Notes under the pieces: generated by a model
The model's input: only the letters and a program-made list of their open reading frames with translations
What the model was told of the DNA's origin: nothing
The model's database searches: none
Part shown: positions 10,630 to 20,691 of the stretch, piece after piece
Numbering within the stretch: position 1 is the first letter of the stretch
Layout: each line of letters begins with the position of its first letter
Source of the DNA: Dendrophyllia cribrosa
Taxonomy: Eukaryota; Cnidaria; Anthozoa; Scleractinia; Dendrophylliidae
Assembly: GCA_024195265.1 (NCBI GenBank)
Contig: JAJLRJ010000006.1
Coordinates: 7,041,639-7,105,638, forward strand
Length of the DNA stretch: 64,000 nt
Reading direction: 5' to 3'
Position numbers and translations under genes: made by a program

Positions 10630-11652
10630 ATGTCGGATCTACTTGTGTATGTCAACGAGACAGTTTCTTGTTCTGTAATCTTCGATAATTCTGATGTCAT
10701 TTTAGAAACGTTTCGCCGTGAAGTTTTAGACACTCAGGTCGATGATGTTCTGAACTTTCCCTATAAGTTTGCCAGAACTGTTAACAACAAACGAGTTGTT
10801 GTCGGCCTTAAACAAGAGAGGATGCTAAAGTTAAGGCAATGCATTGAAGAATCAGCTGAAGGTCAAGCTGCCGTATACTTGGTTCGCGAAGACCTGAAAA
10901 ATTCAACGATCGCCGAAAAGCCCGATGTTGAAGAAGTAAACGTCTCAAAGTCTTCCGCAGAGCACGACGATCAAGTCCCGCCGAGAAAGAAAGCAAAGAC
11001 TTCTCGCCAGCCGACACTGTTTGATATGTTCACTCCGGAGCGCTCAACAGTTTCACCCCAACCATACTCAGCAGCGAGAGCAAGAAAGGTCAAGATCTTC
11101 AGCAAGAGAGAAATCGATGACAGCACGGGAATGCAAAAACTCTACAGAACATTTTGGAACACCAAGGCAGAAGAGCTTTGCAGGACCAGTGCTCTTAAAA
11201 CGTTTAAGCCTGGAGAGATTCAAGGTGCGATAAATGTTGCATGGACCATTAAGAAAACAGATCATTTGAAGGATGAAATGGAGAAAGTTAACAAGGAGAT
11301 CAACGACAAATGCCCGGTCGATGTTCATAAAAAGTTTCAGCTGTCTACAAAGACTTTAGAAAAAAATCAGGAACGCGTCGAAACAGCTGCAGCAACTGTA
11401 CAAGATCTCCAGCGAGAACTGACAAGTGCCAGGCAGGAGTATTTTGACAGCAGCAGCAAGACTGAACGCCAAGCGACTTCGGTCAGAGTGGATGAGTTGG
11501 AGACAAATTTGGAGTCACAACTGACGGAGATGCGTAGAGCGCAGGACTCTTTGAGGAAAGCAATAGATGCCAGAAAAAAACTCTTAGATAAATTTAATGT
11601 AGCGGAAGAAAGTGTCATATCGCCTGGAGAAGACAGTAATGATGATGAATGA
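10630..11652 (+). CDS. 340-aa coiled-coil protein with PIP-box-like motif
   Basis: The frame is intact from an ATG in good context (ACACACCATGTC). Residues 1-95 form a compact N-terminal domain I do not recognise. A basic nuclear-localisation-like run (PPRKKAKTSR, 118-126) leads directly into QPTLFDMF (127-134), one residue off the QxxLxxFF-type motif used to bind the PCNA sliding clamp. Residues about 210-325 are strongly predicted coiled coil by heptad pattern, and the tail is acidic (GEDSNDDE). It lies head to head with the large transposase-like gene inside one pair of inverted ends, so it is probably an accessory protein of the element, possibly tying it to replicating DNA. The clamp link is inference from a motif. 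Confidence 0.65.
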   Translation: MSDLLVYVNETVSCSVIFDNSDVILETFRREVLDTQVDDVLNFPYKFARTVNNKRVVVGLKQERMLKLRQCIEESAEGQAAVYLVREDLKNSTIAEKPDVEEVNVSKSSAEHDDQVPPRKKAKTSRQPTLFDMFTPERSTVSPQPYSAARARKVKIFSKREIDDSTGMQKLYRTFWNTKAEELCRTSALKTFKPGEIQGAINVAWTIKKTDHLKDEMEKVNKEINDKCPVDVHKKFQLSTKTLEKNQERVETAAATVQDLQRELTSARQEYFDSSSKTERQATSVRVDELETNLESQLTEMRRAQDSLRKAIDARKKLLDKFNVAEESVISPGEDSNDDE

Positions 11653-11875
11653 ACACAGCAAATATGCCACCATTTCTAAGAATTAATCATTGTTTTGTTC
11701 TGAACATAAAGTAGACATAAAATTCAACGGGAAAACGAGAAAATATTATAAAAAACGCACCCGAGACGAGTGTACTGGTATGGGAAACTCTCTTATTCAG
11801 TTTTATTTTCCTTTACACAGTGGTAAATAGTTTTTCTTTGGCTTTTCGACGCGTTTAGATCTTATTTGTTACAAA

Positions 11876-11881
11876 AATAAA
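11876..11881 (+). terminator. Polyadenylation signal AATAAA
   Basis: AATAAA lies 224 bp past the stop codon of the coiled-coil gene, still inside the 9 kb element, and is followed by T-rich and GT-rich sequence. Confidence 0.45.
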
Positions 11882-12639
11882 GTTGCTTTACCGATTACAC
11901 AATTTGCTGGTTTTTTACTTCTTTGTTGTTGTCATAATAAATACCCCGCTAATGCACGAACGGGCTCACAAAGGTGATTTTTTATGGAAATTATTTTTGA
12001 CAAAACTGTACACTTGCGGCGATTTCAGTGTGGTTCGAGTGCCTGAGGATACATCAACTTAAGCCGCTTAATCGCTGCTTTGTTTACACGAGCAATTAAC
12101 AGTGCGAGCGCGAACACCGCGACGGAAACATACCTGGGCAGTGGGTATTTCAGACACCCGATAAAAAGGCGTTCTGGCTGGCTTCTTATAAATTTTCATT
12201 CCAACATTTCGTCGAACTTATGAAAATTTAAAAAAAAACGCATGTCAATGAAATATTACTCCCCTAGAAAAAATAAACATTTTTAAAATGCGTCATGAAA
12301 ATCATTCTTTTCAAAAAAAACATTAAACTTCGGTGACCGGAAGTGAAGAGACGTCATGAAAACGAGACACCGCTTGGAGTCTGGGGACGAGTTTATCCTG
12401 TCATGCCCGCCATTTTGACTCGGTCCTTCTTCGTTCCAAAGACTTTGTTCTTCGGGAGATGATTTGTAGCGCTAGCAAACTCAAAGCAAAAACAGAAACA
12501 TTAAAGCTTATAATGTTAACTTCATCTCAATGGGCAGGAGCTCTGATTGTTTTTTTTCAAAACAGCGTACGTACACGTGTAAGTATTATTATAATTACGT
12601 CCTGCTTTCGTGATTCATCACCCTCTGGAAAATAATCTT

Positions 12640-12751
12640 CTCGTGAACCCCCCCATCCCCTCGGAAATATCTGCCTTTCAACCCTCCCTCCCCCTCGGAA
12701 TTTCCAACTGTCTTCCGTGGGGGGGGTATGGATATTTTCTGGAACTACACA
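12640..12751 (-). repeat. Right terminal inverted repeat with C-rich subterminal repeats
   Basis: The inverted end spans about 12711-12751. C-rich units ending CCCCTCGGAAATATC and CCCCCTCGGAATTTCC precede it at about 12650-12705, echoing the left end. Confidence 0.75.
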
Positions 12752-13022
12752 TTGCACGGATCTTCCCTGAATCCGAAGCAACTGCAAACACTTACCTTGT
12801 ATAACCATTTAATGATTTCAAGGCGCTGAAATCGGACCGTTGTTCTACTATAATATATGCATAATATACAATTTGGTTGGCAAGGTCGGTCTCCGTGTAC
12901 GTTGTTCCAAATCTACAAAAGAAAAGAAAAGAACATATTAATTATTTTAAGTTGACATGTACTTCAAACAAACAAACAAACAAACAAAAGTTGAATGAAA
13001 TGAAAGTGTCAGACAAACTTAC

Positions 13023-13235
13023 TTCTTCAAACCTCCTCATAAACCGAAGAAGTTGCCTTCTATGCCTTCCGCAAGGCTGGCCAAATTCCGTTCTGCAATG
13101 GGGGCATCCTCTTGCGAAAGGCGCAAACGTCCGTTTCCATCGCTTTAAACAGGATGAGTTGACACTCTGCCTACAGCATTCTGTCTTTGGCAGGTTCCAC
13201 CCGTCCTCCAAACAGATGAAACAAGTGGATAAAAT
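13023..13235 (-). CDS. RING-like exon A, copy 1
   Basis: A 213-nt exon (71 codons, phase 0) is bounded by an acceptor (TTTTACAG before it) and a donor (GTAAGTTTG after it). It encodes CFICLEDGW (C5, C8), a CC pair at 20-21, C29, and CPHCR (C44, C47), followed by a basic tail. This matches the CC-x4-H-x2-C RING-like pattern seen in three other families here, except that the histidine position is asparagine. RING fingers usually bind ubiquitin-conjugating enzymes, but that is not shown for this one. Identical-length copies are at 27745 and 31394. Neighbouring exons of the parent gene were not identified. Confidence 0.6.
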
Positions 13236-13381
13236 CTGTAAAAGAGTAAAACAAAAGTTAAGCGAAAACAGTATTTTTGTTTAAACCTTTTTGCTTTGTT
13301 TATTGTGCAAATTTTTTTAAATAAGAAAAAAACCACGGGTTAAAGAACCCAAATGTTTGGACCCTTCAGTTAATTGAATTG

Positions 13382-13735
13382 AATGGGAACTCTTTGCGTT
13401 GGAAATGGAATCATTAACGACTCAAATGGAAAGATTGCAAATAGAAGAGAAAGTGGTTAACCTTATTGAATGATTTTTGGGATCAAACGTGTGGCGAGAC
13501 TATACTTCGTAGTAGCATTGAATTTACATGTGAACACAGTGGAATGGAATTTACAGTTGGAGAATTGAAAGTGCCGCTATTTTATTTCCACAACGTAAAG
13601 AAATTCTGGTATCAATTGAACTGCCTTTTGAAGTCAAAGACAAAAGCAGAATATTGGTTGAAGGTTATCATTCAAGAAACATTCCTGAACGATTGGCATT
13701 TAAAGCCATTTACCCTGAAAATATTCAAGTAATAC
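13382..13735 (+). pseudogene. 131-aa gene family, broken copy
   Basis: It aligns with the intact gene at 28737-29132. The start codon is lost because the upstream 650 bp are deleted, and one extra base near 13459 (GTGGTTAACCTTATTG versus GTGGTTACGTTACTG) shifts the frame. The remainder from 13466 is still open to the last codons. Confidence 0.7.
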
Positions 13736-14012
13736 ATGTCCATTTTGAAATGAGAAGCAAAGAGACAAGAATGAAATGAAAAACTGCCTTTATTATTTAC
13801 AATACATCAATAAAAAAATTGTTAAATAAAACTGTACTTATTTTTACTTACAAAATGTATTGGAAAAAATCTTAACCTAATTATTTACATTTGAAAAAAA
13901 AAAGAAAGAAAAAGGAAAACAAAATGAAAAATAAAAGAAAAAGAAATTAAGAATACATGTGCTCTTCTTCCTCCTCGTCACCCAACGGTTTGGAAATAAA
14001 GTAATGGTGTAT

Positions 14013-14266
14013 TTAATGCTTTTCTCTCGGACATTGATAACCTAATTCAGTTCTTGAACAATTGCAACTTAAATATTTTTTGTAAGATTTTGCAAAATAA
14101 AATTTTTGAAATGCTGTTAGCGGGCGATAAAAACAATTGCAAACGGTGCACTCTCGAGAGACTTCATTGTAGTGTGATTGATCTGGCATTTCTGTGTAAG
14201 AGAAACAGGTGACATGAATGTTATACTGTGCCCTAAAGCAATTCCGATAAGGTAAAACGCTAACAT
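14013..14266 (-). pseudogene. Cysteine-rich secreted peptide family, frameshifted copy
   Basis: The copy matches the gene at 29389-29631, but one base is missing near 14168 (GACTTCATTG versus GACTTCCATTG). This breaks the frame before the cysteine-rich half. The signal-peptide-like start is intact. Confidence 0.65.
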
Positions 14267-14387
14267 TATTTTAACCGCTTTGTGCAAACATGTTCTTGCA
14301 ACAGCAACCAACTGTTTTGGTTGTCTATTTCTAAACTGAAATATTATTATCAACTCTGACTAAAACATTTTAATTAGTTGCGGGGAG

Positions 14388-14400
14388 AGAGAGAGAGAGA
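14388..14400. repeat. GA dinucleotide microsatellite
   Basis: A short (GA)n tract that is longer here than at the duplicated site near 29751-29760. Confidence 0.8.
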
Positions 14401-14568
14401 TACACATGCGCAGTAGGGTTTTTTGGTCTAAATGGGATCAAATTCAATTTCAAACATGTTTGTCACACAAGTTCCCTTAAATCAAGGTATCTGCCATTTA
14501 TTGACTTTCGAGAGAGTTTGGTTGGGATCCCGAAGAACCCCATGGTCTCTTGTGTTGTTGTTGTTTCC

Positions 14569-14793
14569 TCAGTCTACAGGTTCAAAGCAAGGATGAAAAA
14601 GTGGAGCTCTGCAGTAAGCACACAGGGATGTTTGAGAAATGGGATATCTTGCTATCCAAAATACCAAACACCTTTGATGTATTTGTTGACTGCAGCATAA
14701 CATGCGTCCAGCAAATCTTAAGGAGGAATCATCTTCCAGTACTGCACTATCTTTGATGGATATACAAACGAAGCACTCTTGATGTTCTGCCAT
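14569..14793 (-). CDS. RING-like protein B, 74 aa
   Basis: An intact small ORF with a true ATG at 14793 is almost entirely zinc-finger: CFVC (C7, C10), CC (33-34), IHQRC (H39, C42) and CAYCR (C58, C61). The CC-x4-H-x2-C-x3-W core matches RING-C and RING-D elsewhere in the window, so these form one superfamily. The hydrophobic/aromatic residues between H and the last CxxC fit a RING or PHD-like fold. A paralogue at 29928-30152 has lost the second cysteine (CFVC to CFVS). It may be a stand-alone adaptor or an exon of a larger spliced gene. No flanking exon was found. Confidence 0.55.
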   Translation of the reverse strand: MAEHQECFVCISIKDSAVLEDDSSLRFAGRMLCCSQQIHQRCLVFWIARYPISQTSLCAYCRAPLFHPCFEPVD

Positions 14794-14955
14794 ACTTTAA
14801 GATTACAGGGATTGTGATACTTCGAAAAAACAAATTGATTTTATAGTCTAAATCTACCTCTGCGGAAACAGTGGACAACTGAGGAATGCGCTTATTGGTG
14901 GATTTCGATCCTTTGCTCTATGGAAAAATACATTTTTAGTTAGCGTAAGCTATTT

Positions 14956-15140
14956 GAGTTGAACATCTCGCTTTGGGATCGCCTTCCGGTAAAAGTTCAA
15001 GAAATGATCATTCGTTTCGCCCGGGAAATGGTTGTCAAAGAGAGGGAGGTTAATGAGTGGGAGGACGTTCACCATAAGCTGTTATAATGCCGTTTTACCC
15101 GAAACCAAAGATGATTTTACCTCGCAATGCATATAAAGAA
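14956..15140 (+). pseudogene. Broken copy of the small ORF at 30317-30508
   Basis: It aligns closely with 30317-30508 but differs by small deletions (TTATAATGCCG versus TTATATATGCCG), which end the frame early. It is part of segmental duplicate copy 1. Confidence 0.5.
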
Positions 15141-15639
15141 AGCAATAATCAAACCAATACAAATTATCTAGTTTAACCTTCATCAAACAATGACTGCATT
15201 AAACCATTTCTCAGAAAAAAACAAAGGCGAATCGAGTCCATTGGGAAATGTTTTAAACCGTTTTATGCAAAATCAAAAACAGAGACCTGTATCATTACAT
15301 TATTACGGTAAAAAATTACAAATAGAATAAAACGTCCAATGTTATAAAAAGAAATCGGGATTATCTTGAAGAAACGAAACATTAATGCTTTTGGCATGAT
15401 AATAAAAAGATTTGTCCCATATGCAAGCACAAGATTCCTTTGGACAAAACTAAACTCATGAAAGAGACCCTTGCTTGAAAAAAAAAATTAATCAACTCTG
15501 TCTGTTCCTTTCCATCTGAGCTTTTGAATTGTCTGTATAATTATATAATTGTTTGTTATCAATTAATAATAGTTTGAACTTAAACAAAGTGTAGGTTTAT
15601 TGATTAGCGTGCATGTAATTGACTCGCTTTGTAAATTTT

Positions 15640-15815
15640 CCCGAGATGCTAATTTTTCATGCAAATTTATAGTTCAGTGTTCTTATAATTAAAAGTTTGA
15701 ACTTTGAAGCTGCCGGAAAGTTATAAAATTTAAAGTGGGTAATAGGTGGCAAACTGAAAATCGACATAGAGACTAGCGATGAAGTGGGTATAAGAATGTT
15801 GCGGTAAATACGAGT
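15640..15815. pseudogene. Decayed copy of the 55842-56099 sequence, inverted
   Basis: It contains GAAAATCGACATAGAGACTAGCGAT and surrounding bases matching the minus strand of 55842-56099 and, in parallel, 30990-31180. Stops interrupt the frame that is open in the 55.8 kb copy. Confidence 0.5.
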
Positions 15816-15982
15816 TAGAAGCATTTTTTTTCTGTGGAACACTGTCTTCGAGTTCCTGGGTTGTTTCTGGCAGTGCCACCACATATAAAGAAAGCAATAA
15901 CCAAACATACAAATAATCTAGTCTAGCAAGCGATGCCATTAGACTCCAATACACATGAAGAAATGAAATTTCAGTTACTGAC

Positions 15983-17610
15983 TGCACACTAAAAACACAT
16001 GTCCGTTGAGGATTGTTTCGAAAACAGAGACCAGCATAATTACTCAATACAAAAACTTAACGGTTTTAGAAAATATAATTTTAAATGAACATTCAATAAA
16101 TTCAGAATAGAATAAAAAAGTCAATGTTATAAAAAAAAATCAGGAACAGGCTGCCTCCTGTCAAAATCTTCATGACCCTCCACTAGCGATTCCCACTCCA
16201 TTTGAGCATGGAATCGTTCCAACTTTCGTTTTGGATTGATAACATTCTCAGTCATTTCTTGGATTATCCGATCCACTCTCTGACGCTTTATTTGCATTTG
16301 TTGATTTGTCTTCTCCACGTTTTCTATTATGCCGAATTTGTTGTAAAACGTATTGGGCCACTGTCTCCTCGATCTGCCGAGATGTTCTGCTTTTTCGGTC
16401 TTGCATTTGAGCGTGGAATCTGTCCAAGTGGCGCTTGGGATCATTTGGAATTCTCAGTCATTTCTTTCAGTATTCCATTCACTCTATGACGCTTTAGTTG
16501 ATTAATGTTTTCTCTGCATTTTCTGTTATGCTGAATTCATTGTAAAATTTGTTGGGCCGGTGTGTCATCATTCTGTTTGAACGCCGAATGTTTAGGCTCC
16601 ATATTTTTCTGTCCTGTCCAACTGTTTAGTCTTGCCATTTCCTTACGTTCTCTTGCTGATATGACTACTTTGAGTCAGTTTTAACAGATTGTACCATTCC
16701 TTTGGGGATTATGTCTCTTTCGATTCATGTCCTGCTTAAAAATATTTAACATACCATCATACCCATATATGTCTATGATGATGATTATGACTCTTTGTGC
16801 GCATGCGTACTACCGTAGGGGCATTAATGTCTCCCACAAGTATGTGAACTTTGGTGAGAATATACAGTTATCTCTCTGACTTGATCTTTAACCTATATCT
16901 GGCGCTATGGAGCTCTTAGCGAACCTTGCTTGCAGCAGAAATAAGGCTCGTCACAACCTTGGTATACGGAATCTGCTAGCAAGACTTCAGGACAACAGGA
17001 AAACAGTAAGAATTTCAGCCAATGCTGGTTTATTCTGTCTCAGGATCTAACCTTGATTGTAACCTTGCCTGTAACCTTGATATTAACCTTGATGTCAACC
17101 GACTAATGTTTACAAAATGACTTACTAATATAGTGCAGAGGGCACAAAGGCACAAGTTTCTCTATTGTTAAAGTACATCTACGTGTACGAGTAGTGGCTC
17201 ACGAGGACACGTAGCATTCTGCATTGTGACCAAAGTTGAGTGACAACCTAGAACACTCCCCTTGAAAGGAACTACATTAAAAATTTACAAGAGCAGAAGG
17301 ACTTTGCTTCCGTAAACCTAAAGGACAAAAAACACTGGACTCTTTCCGATGAGTGAAAGGACACATTAACTACTTAAATATTCTTTTCATAAAACTAAGC
17401 TATTGAAAACGCACGTGGCGGAGGTTTGCCAGCTGTACAAATTTGTACACGTTACTGCTTGAATACATTATGAGACTATTGTTTGCAAGACCCACTAGGC
17501 TTAATACTAAGCAAAATACAAATTTTAGGAATGACAGCAATGAATAAGGTTATAATTTTGCATCGAAGTACTATAGCTAACTACGAGTGAAGATGCAACC
17601 CCTGATTTAC
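15983..17610 (-). repeat. 1.63 kb direct repeat, left copy
   Basis: It is almost identical to 23627-25261, starting at AAAAACACATGTCCGTTGAG and ending at AACCCCTGATTTACTG. Read on the minus strand it begins with a module shared with 1636-2345, passes TAGCGCCAGATATAGG and enters a decayed coiled-coil frame. The two copies flank the virus-like block at 17.6-23.6 kb. Long terminal repeats or a simple tandem duplication could both explain this. Confidence 0.75.
16127..16665 (-). pseudogene. Decayed gene with internal coiled-coil repeats
   Basis: From an ATG near 16640 the minus strand reads a short N-terminus with QQILQ and then two related units of about 50 residues. Each contains MTEN and PKR.L.RFHAQM motifs. 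Stops after QQILQ and around 16430, plus a frameshift, break it in both copies (compare 23769-24290). The charged heptad-like composition suggests a coiled coil. I do not recognise the family. Confidence 0.45.
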
Positions 17611-17778
17611 TGGAATAAAAAGATATGGGAACTTTTTTTAATCAAATGAGGTCTTTTGCATGAAACGTCAATACCTTAACGATATGTATAAACGGATAAA
17701 AATATGGGAAAAAAACAATAAGATTATAATACCCCACTCATAAACATAATCATTTGATTCTATAAAAAAAGGATTCTT

Positions 17779-17884
17779 TATTTACAATATGTTATCAAGT
17801 GAAAGCTAAAAAAATCTATTTACAATATGTTATCAAGTGAAAGCTCAAAAATCTATTTACAATATGATGTCAAGTGAAAGCTAA
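17779..17884. repeat. Three tandem copies of a ~46-bp unit
   Basis: The unit TTTACAATATGTTATCAAGT plus GAAAGCT is repeated three times with small differences. The surrounding 17611-18560 is AT-rich and I see no gene in it. Confidence 0.8.
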
Positions 17885-18560
17885 AAAGAAAAGGAAAACT
17901 AGAAAAGCTACAAACAGAAAATTTAGGAGCAAAAAAACGAAGTAAAATGAAAATGAAAATGATCTAATGAATTACGGTTAGGTATAAAAATTTCAACTAA
18001 TTGATTGGCATACATAAAATCAGAAATAGTATATGAACAAAAACTTAACTTAAAAAAATGATTGGATGGAAAAGAGGTTTTAAAATCAATTAATTGACAA
18101 CACAATTTTTAGAGGGTTGCTGGATCAAACTAAAAAAGAAGAACAAGAAATAAAGAGTGTCAAAATAAGGGTGAAAACGTAACTAAATTGATATAAATCC
18201 TTCGTCAGGATGATAGGTAAAAGAATAATGAATAAATGAAAAGGCGTTATGTAAAATTTTTATAGAAAAAATAAAATTCCGGTCTTGTACGCGTCTATAT
18301 TCCTAAATATAAAAAAAATTAACTGAATGTAAATTAAATAAAGATTGAAATAAATCATAATGCGAATCGGAACATTGTAAATAAAAATAAATTCTTGAGG
18401 ACGGCACTGCCACTCTTCTCAAGACTGTAGCGGCCCAAAGTAAATCGATTGCATCAAACTAAAGTGGAATAACGAAAAGTATTAAAAGGGAAAAAATAGA
18501 ACGTAAAACGAAACTTGGGAGTTAGAAAAGACTTTTCAACTTAGTTGGAAATGTGCTTAC

Positions 18561-18766
18561 ATAATGGTACAAATAAAAAGGTTGACTTATTGCTTGTAAT
18601 TGTTCGGCCAATGCATTTTCTGGCACCAGACGTCGTAAATGGGTCATGGCGTCTTCGTCGCTCATGTTTCTTATTTGCGATGGTGTTGGAATTTGGACCA
18701 ATTCGTTGTTTGGCACTGACTCATCGTCCGTTTCGTCATCATCTTCAATGTCGACATCATCGTCAT
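18561..18766 (-). CDS. RING-C gene, acidic downstream exon
   Basis: The exon is preceded by an acceptor (CCTTCGTAG) and followed by a donor (GTAAGCAC). Joined in phase after the RING-C exon donor at 18862, it reads an acidic run (DDDDVDIEDDDETDDES) and then a helical segment with LRRLVPENALAEQLQ. The in-phase join and matching splice sites are good evidence that this is a real spliced gene. A further 3' exon should exist but was not identified. Confidence 0.55.
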
Positions 18767-18861
18767 CTACGAAGGAATGTAAGGTTAGTTTACTAACTCA
18801 AAAAAAAACTCAAACATGCTTCTTTTAGTTATCAATTCATAACTTTCAAAGAGATTCTTAC

Positions 18862-19014
18862 CACTATCTTGTGGCGGCTCCTCCCTGTTTTCGGTGCCTG
18901 GCAGTCTGGCCCGACACAGACCACAATGATTTTCACCATATTCGTCTTTCCATCTGGTTTGGCATGTTTCATGTACATTCTGCCCGCAACACTCCAACTC
19001 CTGCATTTGATCTG
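18862..19014 (-). CDS. RING-like exon C
   Basis: The exon encodes LECCGQNVHETCQTRW and, twelve residues after the third cysteine, CGLC, then PGTENREEPPQDS before a GTAAGAATC donor at 18861. The closest match is RING-D at 33459-33675, which shares GCCGQCVH, the CGLC pair, the LPGT sequence and the same donor. The first CxxC of the finger is not in frame here: upstream sequence is a piece of viral-type DNA polymerase (19030-19799). Either the first exon is elsewhere or the gene was disrupted. Confidence 0.55.
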
Positions 19015-19029
19015 CGACATTGTCATATA

Positions 19030-19799
19030 ATCATCAATCTCAGACACTACAATATAACAAAACCCGCTAGCTTCATGCTCATGTGTTTTTTCTGTGTTTG
19101 ATTTCTTTCCCCCTTTTGTTTCTAAATTGCTTTGTTCACACGGTTTTAAAATCGATTCAAAATCTGCGTAAATGACAAAAGGAACTTTCAGTGCTTTTGA
19201 ATATCTTTAAAATACATAGTATCATCACCATCAGCAGGCATCTTAATTTTTTGAGGACCATTTTTACTACAATGTGGTTCATGTTCTTGTAATAAATCTT
19301 CCCTTGTGAAACCATGCAAACAATACTCACAGAAAAACATCTTACTCCTATGTTTCGTTAATGAGCTTAACAACCTACTTAAATTTCTAATTAAACAATG
19401 TGTCGTCTTACTGTTTGAAATGAGCAGTAAATTCACATGATGTTCTTTCTTGTCTTGTGTGATATAGACGGGGAACAGTTCTCGGTCTTCAAATCCAAAG
19501 AGGCTAATACTGATGTTTTGTCGTTCAAATTTGGGTATGTCCTTTACTTTCATGGGGAACTCAATGCCATTCACATTCAACTTTTGCTCATAGTGCTTGT
19601 AGTGTTGAACGTGATGAGGTTGTTCTTTCCAGTGAACCGGGTATAAGGCAGCTAGGACACTCCAGAGAAAACACTTTTCATCATCATTTTGTATATTTAA
19701 CACAGCTTTTTTATCCTCCAAACTTTTTGGTAGCTTCACATAACTCGATCCTCGCAGTGGGGTGTAAACAGCGACACCAAGCTCTAGTTTCATGCTCAT
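19030..19799 (-). pseudogene. N-terminal fragment of a Polinton-type protein-primed DNA polymerase B
   Basis: The ORF from the ATG at 19799 encodes 203 residues: an N-terminal module with NDDEKCFLWS (about 38-47), DIPKFERQN (87-95) and a zinc-finger-like CEYC...H...C near 157-177. One base shift at about 19190 leads into a second frame that contains the exonuclease I motif YADFES near 19155-19170. This order matches the leader, zinc finger and Exo I of polymerases in Polinton/Maverick elements and related adintovirus-like viruses. The polymerase domain proper is absent: after about 19030 the sequence becomes the RING-C exon. The fragment is not functional. Assignment rests on motif order and remembered family features. 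Confidence 0.65.
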
Positions 19800-20115
19800 G
19801 TTTCAACTTGAAATGACTAATAATGATCATCGTTATTTTAAGACATTGCCAATGATGGCGCAAGATTTAACACAATCATATCTAAATTTAGAGCATGTTA
19901 TCATAGGAGGGTTTTATTTATTTTTTTTTCTTTGTTATTCAACTCCAAATGGTTAGAAATGTTCACCGCTATTTTTAGACATTATTTCTAATGATGGCGC
20001 AAGATTTAACGCAATCATATCTAAATTTAGAAAATGTTATCATAGGAGGGTTATAAATTGATCTCCAATCGAGGAATCGTTATTCCTTCTATTTGATCAC
20101 ATTGAACAAGACAAC
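19800..20115. promoter_or_regulatory. Divergent promoter region with a duplicated block
   Basis: A unit containing GATGGCGCAAGATTTAAC, ATCATATCTAAATTTAGA and ATGTTATCATAGGAGGGTT occurs twice (about 19853-19913 and 19993-20053). The second copy runs into TATAAATTGATC, a TATA-like box 60-65 bp before the ATG of the PC4-like gene. The polymerase fragment starts in the opposite direction at 19799. Confidence 0.5.
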
Positions 20116-20691
20116 ATGTTTAGCATTGGAAACAGAGACACAAAACTAACGGTTTCATCTTGGAATGGCAAAGTTACAGTTCATCTAAGAAAATTTTTCA
20201 AAAGCAAGTTTAACAAAACAAAACTTTACCCTTCCAAACAAGGCATTGCGCTAACATTGGCTGAGTGGGAAGATTTGAAAGCGCTGACGAAACAGGTCGA
20301 TGAGGTGGTGCTGGGAACAGAAGCTCTGTTACAATCAGAAGTTGATGAAGAGCAACAGGCAAGACCCCAAAGACCCAAATATGAAAGACAGATGGGGATA
20401 AATGAAGAGACAGAACTTCAAATTGTTGGAGAGATTATCAAATGCAACAAAGGTAAAGTGCAGGCTTGTGCAGAGCAATTTCAGGCGGATAACAGAAAAC
20501 AATTGCTTCGTTCGAAAGACATTAGTGAACAAAAAGAACAGAATAAAAGACAAAAACTGCTTCGTCCAGAAGATTTTAATGAAAATGCAAATTTCGCTGT
20601 CGAGTTTGGCAAAGGCAAAGTGGCTTGCGCAGAGCAGTTTCGGGTGGATAACAGAAAACAAATGCTTCGTTCGAAAAACATTGGTGAGTAA
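20116..20691 (+). CDS. PC4/SUB1-like protein with C-terminal repeats
   Basis: An intact 191-codon ORF. Residues about 13-65 match the PC4 single-stranded-DNA-binding/transcription coactivator fold: WNGKVTVHLRKFF, then YPSKQGIALTLAEWEDLKAL, the hallmark beta-strands, KxGIxLT turn and helix. The rest is charged and built of imperfect repeats (AEQFQADNRKQLLRSKDI and AEQFRVDNRKQMLRSKNI, about 54 residues apart). PC4-like genes occur in animals and in several large DNA viruses. Here it is intronless and sits head to head with a polymerase fragment, so viral or Polinton cargo is plausible. The repeat unit continues past the stop in another frame, so the original protein was probably longer. Confidence 0.65.
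   Translation: MFSIGNRDTKLTVSSWNGKVTVHLRKFFKSKFNKTKLYPSKQGIALTLAEWEDLKALTKQVDEVVLGTEALLQSEVDEEQQARPQRPKYERQMGINEETELQIVGEIIKCNKGKVQACAEQFQADNRKQLLRSKDISEQKEQNKRQKLLRPEDFNENANFAVEFGKGKVACAEQFRVDNRKQMLRSKNIGE

Larger units (their letters stand above)
3748..12751. mobile_element. 9.0 kb DNA transposon carrying OTU/DDE/SAP and coiled-coil genes
   Basis: The two ends are inverted copies: the left end begins TGTGTGGTTCCAGAAAATAT and the right end, read on the minus strand, begins TGTGTAGTTCCAGAAAATAT. Identity continues through ATCCATACCCCCC and ACGGAAG. The flanks read ACATAGATTG on the left and TTGCACGGAT on the right, whereas the uninterrupted site at 27475-27490 reads ACATAGATTGCACGG. This gives a target duplication of about 3 bp (TTG), with 4 bp possible depending on where the ends are set. 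Inside are two divergent genes, no introns and no other recognisable insertion. Stretches 3960-4735 and 11890-12600 hold no gene that I can see. I cannot place it in a named superfamily. Intact genes suggest a recently active copy. Confidence 0.8.
12752..15815. repeat. Segmental duplicate, copy 1
   Basis: Nearly all of this stretch aligns, in the same orientation, with 27484-31180. Copy 1 lacks about 650 bp between GGACCCTTCAGTTAATT (near 13370) and GAATGGGAAC. It carries a RING-like exon and four small genes, of which only RING-B remains fully open here; the 9 kb transposon sits at its left edge. Confidence 0.85.

Noticed and set aside
16905..17255. Clean LTR with TG/CA ends and a primer site
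   Set aside because: The homology between copies runs well beyond both proposed ends, so LTR borders cannot be set; kept only as an open question.
18180..18225. Another hammerhead-like CTGACGA motif on the minus strand
   Set aside because: No GAAAC box and no convincing stem II were found.
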